From Seminavis robusta (Eukaryota; Bacillariophyta; Bacillariophyceae; Naviculales; Naviculaceae), in NCBI GenBank assembly GCA_903772945.1, contig CAICTM010000185.1:32364-96363 (forward strand): a stretch of DNA of 64,000 nucleotides, read 5' to 3'. This document shows, piece after piece, positions 22,069-32,023 of the stretch. Every line of letters starts with the position of its first letter. Position 1 is the stretch's first letter. The translations under genes and the position numbers were made by a program. The notes under the pieces were generated by a model that ran no database searches, was not told where the DNA came from, and saw only the letters and a list, made by a program, of their open reading frames with translations.

Positions 22069-23955
22069 ATGGCGAAAGAGACTGAAACCGGCAAAATGCC
22101 CCATCAGAGAGAAGAGGCTAAGGACGATGAGCACCATGTCGATCAGCTTGCGCGGATTGAGCGCCATCGTCAGGCCGTGGCAATTCCTGATGAAGCAAAG
22201 AACCAGAACCACAAAGTAAAGGACACCAATGATGAGACATCTGCCAACCATGAGGGCGAGTCGAGACACGTGTATCGGTTGTATCAGAAGGATAGGATAA
22301 TACGCAGCGGCTTATCTGAAGGCGGTGCAGACGATTCAAAGGACACCAATGTTGAGGCATCTGGCCACCATGACGACGAGTCGAGACGCGAGTACTACTT
22401 CCATCAGAAGGATAGGATAATTCGCCACGTTTTAGGTGAGGACTCTGAAGACAATTCAAGTTCTCCCAACTCCGCTGTTGGAAAAGATTTGTTCAGGGTA
22501 GGAAGAAAAGAAGGAGCCAAAAATAACGAACATCAACAGGAATTGGTAGCGAATGAACCGCAACGACAGCAAAATACGGTCCAACAAGTCGGGGCCTTTG
22601 CCGTGGAAGGAATCGGGGCGGTTGAAGAAAGAAGTAGTGAAATGAACGATGATCTGGTCATTCACAACAGTGATGCTAACAACAACAACAATGAAGCAGT
22701 CATCGACGAAGCTGTTCTTGTGGATAACGATGCAACTCTTGGAGATGAAGCAGTCTTCATGGAACAAGGGACAAGACGCAGGGGCAACAAACAAGAAGTG
22801 ATTGAAGGAACAATCATGCAGAACAGTGATGTCCAAAGTAATGTTTATCCCTGGTTAGGCTTGGCCTTCCTGGCTGTGACTGGTTTGGTGGTTTTTCTTG
22901 CTTTGTACCTTCCTTCGACTTCCAGCTCATTGAGTGTTGGTAGCAATAGCAGTCAGAATGTGCATGATGCAGCCAATAACTCTACCATCATCTATCCGCC
23001 CTTTCAGGACGATTTGCTCACAAGCACACTCAAGGCCATCCTCAACACATCCACCCCCGCTTATCTTGCCAATGTCTGGATGTGGAATGACCCTAATTTT
23101 GCAAACTACTCTCATGAAAGACAACGTCAAAGGTTTGACTTGGCATACTATTACTACGCGACAAATGGTCACAACTGGTTCCGAAATGACCACTGGCTCA
23201 GCTATAACATCAATGAATGTGACTGGTTCACACAGGCCCACAACGAGAGCATTCTACACTATGACAACTATCCTGTCTGTGATGAGAACAACACTCTCCT
23301 CATTTTCAACCTAAATTCAAACAATCTGCAGGGGACCCTTCCAATAGTCAATGGAGTACTAACAAATATTCTGACATTTGATGTTGGGAACAACCAGTTG
23401 CATGGAGCTGTTCCAGCCGGGGCTGCTGCAACCAATGAAGTCCTGGAGGTGTTCATTGTATCCAACAACAACTTTGAAGGTCAGTTGACTTCCAGTGGTG
23501 GCTTCAGACCTTTTGGGATACGAATCATCAAGCTGGATGGCAACTTTCTGCTTGGATACATGGATCCCCTCCACAAGTACTTGACCAATTTGGAAATCGT
23601 GAATGCTTCCAGCAATCTCTTTGGGCTCTATGGCGGCAAGCTTTCAGAGTCGTTTAACAGTAAGAGTCTCTACTACTATGGGGTTGCGGATAATCTGCTC
23701 ACTGGAACCATCCCAACCGCACTGGGAATACTCCCAGCTATGGAAACCATTGATTTCCACGGCAATCCAGGTTTGTTTGGTATGATACCCACAGAGCTTG
23801 GCGAGTTGACCAATCTGACTCTTTTGGACCTGTCCTATACAAACGTTTCTGGACCAGTCCCTACAACGCTCTGTGACCGAGTTGGAAGTGGCTTGCTGGA
23901 GATTCGGGCCAACTGCAGCCTTGTAGACTGCTGCTCTGTGAATGCCACCAAATAG
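22069..23955 (+). CDS. Single-pass LRR membrane protein, paralog 2
   Basis: 628 residues, no intron, same plan as the gene at 12580-14529. The hydrophilic N-terminus (about 1-255) has two copies of a repeat carrying YQKDRIIRSGLSEG and HQKDRIIRHVLGED with the linker DDSKDTNVEASGHHDDESR. A transmembrane helix at about 258-280 is followed by the NGHNWFRNDHWLSY...CDWF cap, LRR units (NLQGTLP, NQLHGAVP, LLTGTIPTALG, IPTELGEL) and the CSLVDCCSVNATK end. The ectodomain is nearly identical to that of the gene at 25997-27916, while the N-terminal domains differ by indels. This suggests recent duplication or gene conversion limited to the C-terminal half. Confidence 0.9.
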   Translation: MAKETETGKMPHQREEAKDDEHHVDQLARIERHRQAVAIPDEAKNQNHKVKDTNDETSANHEGESRHVYRLYQKDRIIRSGLSEGGADDSKDTNVEASGHHDDESRREYYFHQKDRIIRHVLGEDSEDNSSSPNSAVGKDLFRVGRKEGAKNNEHQQELVANEPQRQQNTVQQVGAFAVEGIGAVEERSSEMNDDLVIHNSDANNNNNEAVIDEAVLVDNDATLGDEAVFMEQGTRRRGNKQEVIEGTIMQNSDVQSNVYPWLGLAFLAVTGLVVFLALYLPSTSSSLSVGSNSSQNVHDAANNSTIIYPPFQDDLLTSTLKAILNTSTPAYLANVWMWNDPNFANYSHERQRQRFDLAYYYYATNGHNWFRNDHWLSYNINECDWFTQAHNESILHYDNYPVCDENNTLLIFNLNSNNLQGTLPIVNGVLTNILTFDVGNNQLHGAVPAGAAATNEVLEVFIVSNNNFEGQLTSSGGFRPFGIRIIKLDGNFLLGYMDPLHKYLTNLEIVNASSNLFGLYGGKLSESFNSKSLYYYGVADNLLTGTIPTALGILPAMETIDFHGNPGLFGMIPTELGELTNLTLLDLSYTNVSGPVPTTLCDRVGSGLLEIRANCSLVDCCSVNATK

Positions 23956-25359
23956 ATCCTTTGGTAGCATTAAATCATCTGGGTGATCATTGACTGATGG
24001 GTCGACTGACGCTTCGTTTCGTGCGATGGAATTGGAATCCGTTTTTGGGAGATATCTTTTGATTCAGTCGACTAAGACCATGGAGACGGATTGCGCTGCT
24101 TGTGTGGCTGTAACTGGGTCTATTCGTAGTGTTAATGATGGGATACGCAGTGTCGCCATAGAGGATTCTCGTTGGTAGGCCGTCGATAAAGCAGCCACTC
24201 GTGATCGATCGATAAGAAAAGACTTGTGTGTTCTCGTGCGGCCTCTTTCGGTTGACTGTTGCCTTTCAATTATTCGACGCCAATCCGTTCACTTCGGTGC
24301 GCCATGGACAAATGTGTTTCATCGACCGGCAGCAGTAAGAGAATAGAACGTAGGAAATGGATAAAATTTTCTCTTCTATTCTCATACACCACTGCGAAAA
24401 CCGGCAACTCACCCTTTGTTCTTGAAAAATCACCAACTTGACGGTCAGCGGGCCAAGAACTGACTGCCCTCCCATGGTCCATAGGATTCACTGAAGGATG
24501 GTTTTTGAATCTGACCTACTAGGTCTAGAGACGGTCCGCTTGAGTTAGGCATGATCGTAGAGGTAATGGTACAACCGATCGATTGGCTTAAATAAAAGAA
24601 CCTCACCACGACAACTCAACTCACCTGTGGATGGCCAAGATCTGACTGCCTTCCCACAGTCCAACGAAATAACTGAGGAATCTGCACCTTCAAGAACACT
24701 CTTGATAGTGGGCTTATCTGTACCAGTTTTTGTTGGATCGATTCAACACACTGTTGTCAGTCAAGCTTGGATTTCTCTCCCGTTTGTCATAGTAGTTCGA
24801 CGAGGGAGAGAAGTCAGTGCTGCGCCTTCAACAATAAACTTGAAAATAAACTTACCTCCCATAATAAAAGTAGTAGTAGCGATCGACTGAGGTGACGCTG
24901 CGGTGGATCGATCTTCATTGCCTCTCTTCATTGTGTCCATCTTCCATCTTCATTGTGTTGGTTGCTGGAGTGTTGCTCAGGCGCGCTGCGAGAAAAGGTC
25001 GCTGCAGTCGCGACTCGCCGGACAGGACTAGCTAGTAGATCTACTGACTCCAGGATTGTATGTTGTATGCATGTACTGAGTGAAGATCAGAGGAATTACG
25101 ACATGAGCACGGTAGTCTACCGGTTCAGCGTGATGGAGATGTTCTGGATCCATGGAGATCTTTCTTTAGAAGGAGGCAATAAAGAATGGCGACATTCACA
25201 TCAGTGATCGTGCAGCTGCGCAGTCGCAACAAGTACCGCAATAAGCATGGAAATTGCCTCAAAACGCAACGGAGCGGACATCATGAATGATCAATCACGT
25301 CGTGCTTGCCCCAAAACAACTCCCAAATTGTATTTGACCTTGTACTGGTCATACTCTTT
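23956..25359. other. Gene-free flank with LRR-associated repeats
   Basis: Begins with GATCCTTTGGTAGCATTAAA, shared with the truncated copy at 9308. It continues with modules shared with 9308-10870, including GTAGTAGCGATCGA near 24872 against 10813. Two GATCTGACTGCC-type repeat copies lie at about 24400-24720. No supported gene. Confidence 0.6.
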
Positions 25360-25996
25360 AAAAACTCATCCCGACAGTCAATGTGGTCCCAGACTAAGTC
25401 AAGCTTAGTGGAGCTTTCTTGTTGGAATTGGGTTTAATTAATCTACCATAAGCTACCATACTACCGTAGCTCGATCCGGGTAACATTCGCGATTCATCCC
25501 CGTATACGGTGGAAGGTGGGGCGGCAAAAATTAGAAAACACAAACGTCGCAATACTCAATTACCGTACTACCTAGACTAGTACTCAGTAGTATTTTACCA
25601 GAAGCCTTGGGCACTTGAATGCAGCCGTTTTGCTCTAAGACAATTTCTCAAGTAGCCAATAACAGAGAATTATTGTAAGGAGACCCCGAAGCATACTGGA
25701 ATGTTTGAGGTTCACATTAATAGTTTGAGAAAATCCAATGAATTATGGCACGATTCACCTTGAGTCGCTGTACCGGTTACAAAACTCCCTTGATGCAGTC
25801 TGATGCTGTAAGAGCGACACTGTACACCGTACCACTGTACCACTGGAGACTGGAGCATAAGAAAGTAGTCAAAACGGGCATCAAATACAACCACATCCAT
25901 TCTCCATACTCCATACAACCACATCCATTCTCCATTATTTATTTTGTTTTGGAAAGCCAAAAAAGATCAAGCAATAGTACACGGTGGACAGAGGCA
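25360..25996 (+). repeat. Duplicated 5' flank of LRR paralog 3
   Basis: Counterpart of 21100-22068. The matching blocks are in the same order but closer together, so the two flanks differ mainly by deletions and insertions. It also holds a direct repeat CATCCATTCTCCAT(T/A)...CATACAACCACATCC near 25900-25940. Confidence 0.7.
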
Positions 25997-27916
25997 ATGA
26001 AGAAAGAGACCGAAACCAAAAAGAGGACCACCCATCAACATGAAGAGGCCAAGGAGGAGGAGGAATTCCATGTTGACCAGCCCGTGCAGACTGAGCACCA
26101 TCGACAGGCGGTGGTCATTCATGATGAAGCAAAGAACCAGAACTACAAAGTAAAGGACACCAACAATGAGATATCTGGCGAGTCGAGACGCCATTACCAG
26201 AACCACAAAGTAAAGGACACCAATGTACAAGTAGACACATCTGGCCACCATGACGGCGAGTCGAGACACGTGTACCAGTTGTATCAGAAGGATAGGATAC
26301 TACGCGACAAGTCAAGACGCGAGTACCACTCCGATGAGAGGGAAAAGATAGTACGCCATGTTCTTGGTGAGGACATTGAAGATGGTGCAAGATTTCACAG
26401 AACTGTTGAAAAGGATTTGGTCAGAGAAGGCAGAACAGACAAGCATCGGGTATTGGTGGCCAAAGAATGGCAACACCCAGAAGATGACTCAGGAGGCTAT
26501 GTTCAAGGACAACAGAGCCAACGACCGCGAAAAAATACTATCTCACAAGTCGGGGCCTTTGCCGTGGAAGGAATTGGTGTGGTTGAAGAAAGAAGCAGTG
26601 GAGTGATGAACAACAACAGTAACCATGACAACAGCGAAGCAGTCATCGACGGAGCTGTTCTTGTTGATAATGACACATCTCTTGCAGATAAAACAGTCTT
26701 CATGGAAGAAGGGACAAGCCATAAAGGCAACAAAGAAGAAGAAGAGGTGATTGAAGGAACAATCATGCAGAACAGTGATGTCCAAAGTAATGTGTATCCC
26801 TGGTTAGGCTTGGCCTTCCTGGCTGTGACTGGTTTGGTGGTTTTTCTTGCTTTGTACCTTCCTTCGACTTCCAGCTCATTGAGTGTTGGTAGCAATAGCA
26901 GTCAGACTGTGCATGATGCAGCCAATAACTCTCCCATCATCTATCCGCCCTTTCAGGATGATTTGCTCACAAGCACACTCAAGGCCATCCTCAACACATC
27001 CACCCCCGCTTATCTTGCCAATGCCTGGATTTGGAATGACCCTAATTTTGCAAACTACTCTCATGAAAGACAACGTCAAAGGTTTGACTTGGCATACTGG
27101 TACTACGCGACAAATGGTCACAACTGGTTCCGAAATGACTACTGGCTCAGCTATAACATCAATGAATGTGACTGGTTCACACAGGCCCACAACGAGAGCA
27201 TTCTACACTATGACAACTATCCTGTCTGTGATGAGAACAACACTCTCCTCATTTTCAACCTAAATTCAAACAATCTGCAGGGGACCCTTCCAATAGTCAA
27301 TGGAGTACTAACAAATATTCTGACATTTGATGTTGGGAACAACCAGTTGCATGGGGCTGTTCCAGCCGGGGCTGCTGCAACCAATGAAGTCCTGGAGGTG
27401 TTCATTGTATCCAACAACAACTTTGAAGGTCAGTTGACTTCCAGTGGTGGCTTCAGACCTTTTGGGATACGAATCATCAAGCTGGATGGCAACTTTCTGC
27501 TTGGATACATGGATCCCCTCCACAAGTACTTGACCAAGTTGGAAATCGTGAATGCTTCCAGCAATCTCTTTGGGCTCTATGGCGGCAAGCTTTCAGAGAC
27601 GTTTAACAGTAAGAGTCTCTTCTACTATGGGAATGCGGATAATCTGCTCACTGGAACCATCCCAACCGCACTGGGAGTACTCCCAGCTTTGGAAACCATT
27701 GATTTCCACGGCAATCCAGGTTTGTTTGGTATGATACCCACAGAGCTTGGTGAGTTGACCAATCTGACTCTTTTGGACCTGTCCTATACAAACGTTTCTG
27801 GACCAGTCCCTACAACGCTCTGTGACCGAGTTGGAAGTGGCTTGCTGGAGATTCGGGCCAACTGCAGCCTTGTAGACTGCTGCTCTGTGAGCTCCCCCCT
27901 ACCAAATAGATCCTAG
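25997..27916 (+). CDS. Single-pass LRR membrane protein, paralog 3
   Basis: 639 residues from ATG at 25997. The frame is open back to 25745, but the paralogs start at the equivalent of 25997 (MKKETETK), and the stretch before it matches their 5' flanks. The hydrophilic N-terminus has variable repeats (NYKVKDTNNE, NHKVKDTNVQ, YQKDRILRD, ERE-KIVRHVLGED). The transmembrane helix is at about 265-287 and is followed by a 350-residue LRR ectodomain almost identical to that of paralog 2. The C-terminal end is CSLVDCCSVSSPLPNRS, as in paralog 1 rather than the NATK of paralog 2. No kinase or other enzymatic domain. Confidence 0.9.
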   Translation: MKKETETKKRTTHQHEEAKEEEEFHVDQPVQTEHHRQAVVIHDEAKNQNYKVKDTNNEISGESRRHYQNHKVKDTNVQVDTSGHHDGESRHVYQLYQKDRILRDKSRREYHSDEREKIVRHVLGEDIEDGARFHRTVEKDLVREGRTDKHRVLVAKEWQHPEDDSGGYVQGQQSQRPRKNTISQVGAFAVEGIGVVEERSSGVMNNNSNHDNSEAVIDGAVLVDNDTSLADKTVFMEEGTSHKGNKEEEEVIEGTIMQNSDVQSNVYPWLGLAFLAVTGLVVFLALYLPSTSSSLSVGSNSSQTVHDAANNSPIIYPPFQDDLLTSTLKAILNTSTPAYLANAWIWNDPNFANYSHERQRQRFDLAYWYYATNGHNWFRNDYWLSYNINECDWFTQAHNESILHYDNYPVCDENNTLLIFNLNSNNLQGTLPIVNGVLTNILTFDVGNNQLHGAVPAGAAATNEVLEVFIVSNNNFEGQLTSSGGFRPFGIRIIKLDGNFLLGYMDPLHKYLTKLEIVNASSNLFGLYGGKLSETFNSKSLFYYGNADNLLTGTIPTALGVLPALETIDFHGNPGLFGMIPTELGELTNLTLLDLSYTNVSGPVPTTLCDRVGSGLLEIRANCSLVDCCSVSSPLPNRS

Positions 27917-28689
27917 GATTAGACCTTGATAATACATAGTTTTTTCCTGTCATGAGGTGGTGGATGATCCCTTCCCGAATGTATGTTCAATGACAAAGGA
28001 CGCTTCTTGTTATTCCAAGTCGCTTCCAAAAGGGACGAGCCTGAAGCAGTAGAACAGACAAACCTTGTGCGCACTTTCTCAAAACGCTCATTCCAGCCAT
28101 GGACTCACTCCCGGTGATCAACGACTGATCAGAGGGTCGATGCTCCGTTTCGTGCAAATGGAAGCACCTCTCCAGGCCTGCCATAGACCAAACAAAGTAA
28201 AGTAAAGATGGTGAATCTCCGCTCGCTGCAAACTGAGGAAGATATTCCTTGAATTACGACCGAGTTACCAGTGGAGCCTCCGTTACCGTGAAGCGGAGCG
28301 GAGCACTATCGAATACAAGCTGCTGTGGGAATTCTGAAGAAGTTTCCAACTCTTGCGACAGAGAAGTTTCCGTTTCATAGCGTTCGAAAACACGGATCCG
28401 AGCTGGCCTCCAAGTTTCCTTTTTTCTTTCTAGTGGCTTTTGGGGATGCCTGAAAGATGTCAGAATTGTTCACGAAATGCATCCCACGTCTTCTTGCCTT
28501 CGTTGCGAGAACCGTTTTCAAATGTTGACTCTAGTACTGGAGCTATGCCGTGTCCATGGGGATGTCCTCGTCTTTTTGTTCGAGATGTTTTCTGTTCCAG
28601 TGATGTGCGATACCGGTACCGTGGTGGCATGGGGTACCGGTACCGCGCTGATTGGTCGCCTGTTCAGAAGCTGATGGACTTCTTTCCCT
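27917..28689. other. 3' flank of LRR paralog 3, no gene recognised
   Basis: Starts GATCCTAGGATTAGACC. Shares CTTGATAATACATAGTTTTT with 9328, and GGTGATCAACGACTGATC...CGTTTCGTGC near 28110 with 23980. Two TACCGGTACC palindromes lie near 28610-28645. No supported gene. Confidence 0.6.
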
Positions 28690-29878
28690 CGGTTTGCCAC
28701 TATACAGCCCTTCAGTGATCCAGGTGTTCAATGATTCCATTGAAGCTATGGTTGGCAACGATCCGTCATGTTGCAACCACCATGTGCTGGACATGGCTCT
28801 ATCAAGCAAAGCTGTGTCGGAAAAGACGATGAAATATTGTGAGCCTACTCCCTGACACAGAGATCAGAGAGTTCGTCTTTTCAACCATCCCCTTCAACGG
28901 TAATATCGATCTCGCCGATGCCAAAAAGTTGTCAGTGCTAATTCTTCGGCTCGAGTCGTTTTCGTTTCCTCCTATGCATGTTGTCACCGAAAGCACCCCG
29001 GCTGCGTTCCCTGTCATCATGCGGGCTCTGCTGGACAGTAAACGCTTGAAGACGGTGCGCATTTATATGGACCTCTTGATGCCCCCCAACCTTTTTTGGC
29101 GCAAAAGTGGCCTCCCTTGAATCTTTGCAGAGCTTGACATTGAACTCCTCTGCTCCTAAGATCGTACTCGACCAGGCAAACTTAGCAATGTTGGCCGACT
29201 CTCTGGGCCGCAGGTCATCCCCTCTTCCTCTCCTACAAATTGTGGGACCCCGAATTAAGTCCGTGAAGCCCTTGCTATCCCTTTGGAATCCAGCTCTGCA
29301 GCAAGGCATATTCGTCCGTGGAGCAAAGATTGGTGTCACGTCCTCTTGGGACAGCTACCAGGTTCCCGCGGATCCCTGGAGCCAAGCATGCCTCAAGTCG
29401 TTTGAGTACTGGGGTGAATCAGAGTCCACACCACCCGACTTCCTCCGCTTTGTTCATCGAGCATTGGCACGGATCCCGTCCCTGGAGAAGATCAAGCTGG
29501 CGGGTTAGCGCCGCCATTGGCATCCCCATCGGTCGGCCTATCGGGCGCCCCACGACTTCACCCTGCCAGTATCCACTCTCCTTCAATTTTGTCGAGATCT
29601 GCAAGAACTGTGCCTTGCTCTTCGGTGCCAAGTCGTTGCTCGGAAGCAATCCTCCGCTCCGTGTGTTGCAAGCGGGTAGCCGTACACCGGTCGCGATGCC
29701 AATCTCAACGGGCCACCAACTGTATCGTCGTCTTGTGGATTTGCTGCAGACCAGCAACACAACTTTGGAGGCCTGCGACATCCTCCCGGCCAAGCTCGTA
29801 CAAACTCCCATTGGGGAGAAGCTTCGATATTTGCTTCGTCTCAATCGCATTGGACGCCGCGCACTGCGCAAGATTTGA
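28690..29878 (+). pseudogene. Frameshifted LRR-type protein gene
   Basis: Protein-like sequence runs through at least four successive frames. VIQVFNDSIEAMVGND is at about 28705-28840, then a frame change leads into LPDTEIREFVFSTIPFNGN (to about 29080). A third frame with GAKVASLESLQSLTLN runs to the stop at 29506, and a fourth holds TTLEACDILP...LRLNRIGRRALRK, ending at 29878. The shift near 29085 coincides with a run of six C; one fewer C would join the frames. The ending LRLNRIGRRAL resembles that of many diatom cytosolic LRR proteins. Either a decayed gene or several base-indel errors in the assembly. Confidence 0.55.
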
Positions 29879-30457
29879 GAACTACTAGGATTAGCTTGAC
29901 TCATCCCTTGCAGTCGCTTGGCGTGTGGCATCTATTATGAAAGGTTGGTACCAGGTACTGCATGGTAGCTAGCTAGCAATTACATTTACCAGCAATTACA
30001 TTTACCTTGAAGCTAGCGGTAAGACCCTTGCAGGCCAATGAATTACCCTGTAGCCGTACGGTGTTATGAGTACCCAGAGAACAAATACTAAGTACCGGTA
30101 GGCGGGTTATAAGCTAGGCAGAGCGGGGGTATCGGTAGTAGCAGGTACCTGGTACCAGGTGCTGTAGCTGTGTGGGGAACGGGAAGGTCTTTGGTCGTTT
30201 CAGACTTCAGACGCACGCTTGCCCATCTACTTGTAACTGTCTCGGAACTTTGTGTTGATGTCACTGCTTCGCGAACCCTTCCTTCCAGTTCGCAAATGCA
30301 GACGAAGCAGCAAGCTTATTGGCGGGTGAAGCCATTGTTGGGGTTCGCAATGTGCAGGAACCAGCGACGTTCCAGAGCTTTTTGGTGTCAAAGACAAGGA
30401 CTAGCGCTCAACTCACAACAAACGAACATGCATACAAATCCATGCAAAGAAACCGTC
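29879..30457. other. Intergenic, no gene recognised
   Basis: Palindrome-rich DNA (GGTACCTGGTACCAGGT near 30145; CAGCAATTACATTTACC duplicated near 29977-30006). The ankyrin frame is open back to 30170 but has no ATG at that point. Confidence 0.6.
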
Positions 30458-32023
30458 ATGTCTGAGATCGCTGCAGCTACACCACATCGCAAGAAAGCCA
30501 CCAGAGATCACGTCCTTTGGAGCCAGAAGGATGTTTGGGTCAACAATATCTTTCCTTTTGTGGGAATGGGGCATTTTGCTTTTGTCGGAGCCGTCACCAA
30601 GCAAATGAATCACTTCTATCAGGAATATTGCAATCATGAGCCCAACCCTCCCAAGGTTTTCATTCAGGCTTCTGATCAGACACGCAGTTCCACCAGCAGA
30701 GATACTTTCTACAGCGCTGTATTTTTCAATGTACCGAGTGCAAAGTATTGGCGGGATGATGATCTTGGCGAGGCATCACTGCCAGATGATGCTGTTTGCA
30801 CAAAGATTGCCAAATTCGGCAGTCTACCAGTGATTCACTGGGCCCGTGAAATCGGATATCCGTGGGATGAGGGTACCTGCGCTGCAGCTGCCGCCGCTAA
30901 ACGCGGGCACATTGAAAAATTAAAATGGATCCATGAAAATGGCTGCCCATGGAGTGAAAAGACATGCACTTGGGCAGCTCGCAGTGGCAATTTGGCTGCG
31001 CTAAAGTGGGCTAGAGAAAATGGATGCCCCTGGAATGGAAGGACGTGTGCAGCAGCTGCTAACGGTGGCCATTTGGATGTGCTGATATGGGCTAGGGCAA
31101 ATGGCTGCCCTTGGGATGCAAGGACATGCTCTGGTGCTGCCAGAGGCGGTCACTTGGCTGTGTTGAAATGGGCTAGAGACCATGGCTGCCCATGGGATTC
31201 ACACACATGCCATGATGCTGCTGAAGGTGGACACCTGGAAATCCTGCAATGGGCAAGAGAGAATGGCTGCCCATGGGGATCAATGACATGCATTGCAGCC
31301 GCAAGTGAGGGGCATTTGGAAGTTTTAAAATGGGCACGGGCAAATGGATGCCGATGGAACTGGTGGACATCTGCTGCTGCTGCTAGAAATGGGCATCTGG
31401 AAGTGTTGAAATGGGCTAGAGACAATAGCTGTCCATGGGATGCTGTTACATGCCATAATGCCGCCAAAGACGGGCACCTCGAAATACTTCAATGGGCTCA
31501 TGAGAATGGTTGCCCATGGAATTCAACAACAAGCAGAAGAGCTGCTAGAGCTGGTCATTTGGAGGTGTTGAAATGGATAAGAAAGCACGGCTGTCCGTGG
31601 GATTCAAACACCTGTCTAGATGCTGCTGAAGGTGGTCACTTGGATGTATTGAAATGGGCCAGCGATAATGGCTGCCAGCTTCCATGGAATGCTAGTGATG
31701 ACGAGGCTAGCCGCATGGATGTTTCAAGCTGGACCAGAGCCAGTGGCTGTCCGTGGGCAGAAAAGGCAACCTTTGATGCTGCCAAAGAGGGAAATTTGGA
31801 AATATTGAAATGGGCCCGAGCCAATGGGTGCTCATGGAGTGAACGTACTTGTGCCATTGCTGCCAAGGGTGGCCATTTCGAAGTTTTGGAGTGGGCCCAT
31901 AACCATGGCTGCCCATGGGACAGTTTGACATGCTCTTGGGCTAGAGGTGCTGGGCACTTCGAAATATTACAGTGGGCACAAGTAAATGGCTGTCCCAGTG
32001 ACGGGGACTTCGAGAGCAGGTAG
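30458..32023 (+). CDS. Ankyrin repeat protein of the GCPWD type, ~14 repeats
   Basis: 521 residues from ATG at 30458 (MSEIAAAT), chosen because the homolog at 59081-60169 starts at the equivalent point and upstream codons look non-coding. An N-terminal domain (DVWVNNIFPFVGMGHFAFVG) is shared with the homolog and resembles the F-box-like head of stramenopile ankyrin proteins. From about residue 120 come about 14 units of 27 residues with consensus GCPWDxxTCxxAAxxGHLEVLKWARxN. One unit (near 31670-31740) has lost its core. Ankyrin repeats bind proteins; the target is unknown. No transmembrane segment. Confidence 0.9.
   Translation: MSEIAAATPHRKKATRDHVLWSQKDVWVNNIFPFVGMGHFAFVGAVTKQMNHFYQEYCNHEPNPPKVFIQASDQTRSSTSRDTFYSAVFFNVPSAKYWRDDDLGEASLPDDAVCTKIAKFGSLPVIHWAREIGYPWDEGTCAAAAAAKRGHIEKLKWIHENGCPWSEKTCTWAARSGNLAALKWARENGCPWNGRTCAAAANGGHLDVLIWARANGCPWDARTCSGAARGGHLAVLKWARDHGCPWDSHTCHDAAEGGHLEILQWARENGCPWGSMTCIAAASEGHLEVLKWARANGCRWNWWTSAAAARNGHLEVLKWARDNSCPWDAVTCHNAAKDGHLEILQWAHENGCPWNSTTSRRAARAGHLEVLKWIRKHGCPWDSNTCLDAAEGGHLDVLKWASDNGCQLPWNASDDEASRMDVSSWTRASGCPWAEKATFDAAKEGNLEILKWARANGCSWSERTCAIAAKGGHFEVLEWAHNHGCPWDSLTCSWARGAGHFEILQWAQVNGCPSDGDFESR

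Noticed and set aside
25745-25996. 84-residue N-terminal extension of LRR paralog 3
   Set aside because: The DNA there matches the untranslated 5' flank of paralog 2, and both paralogs start at the equivalent of 25997.
30170-30457. Upstream in-frame extension of the ankyrin protein
   Set aside because: It begins with GTG, not ATG. The residues do not resemble the homolog, and the homolog's start aligns with 30458.
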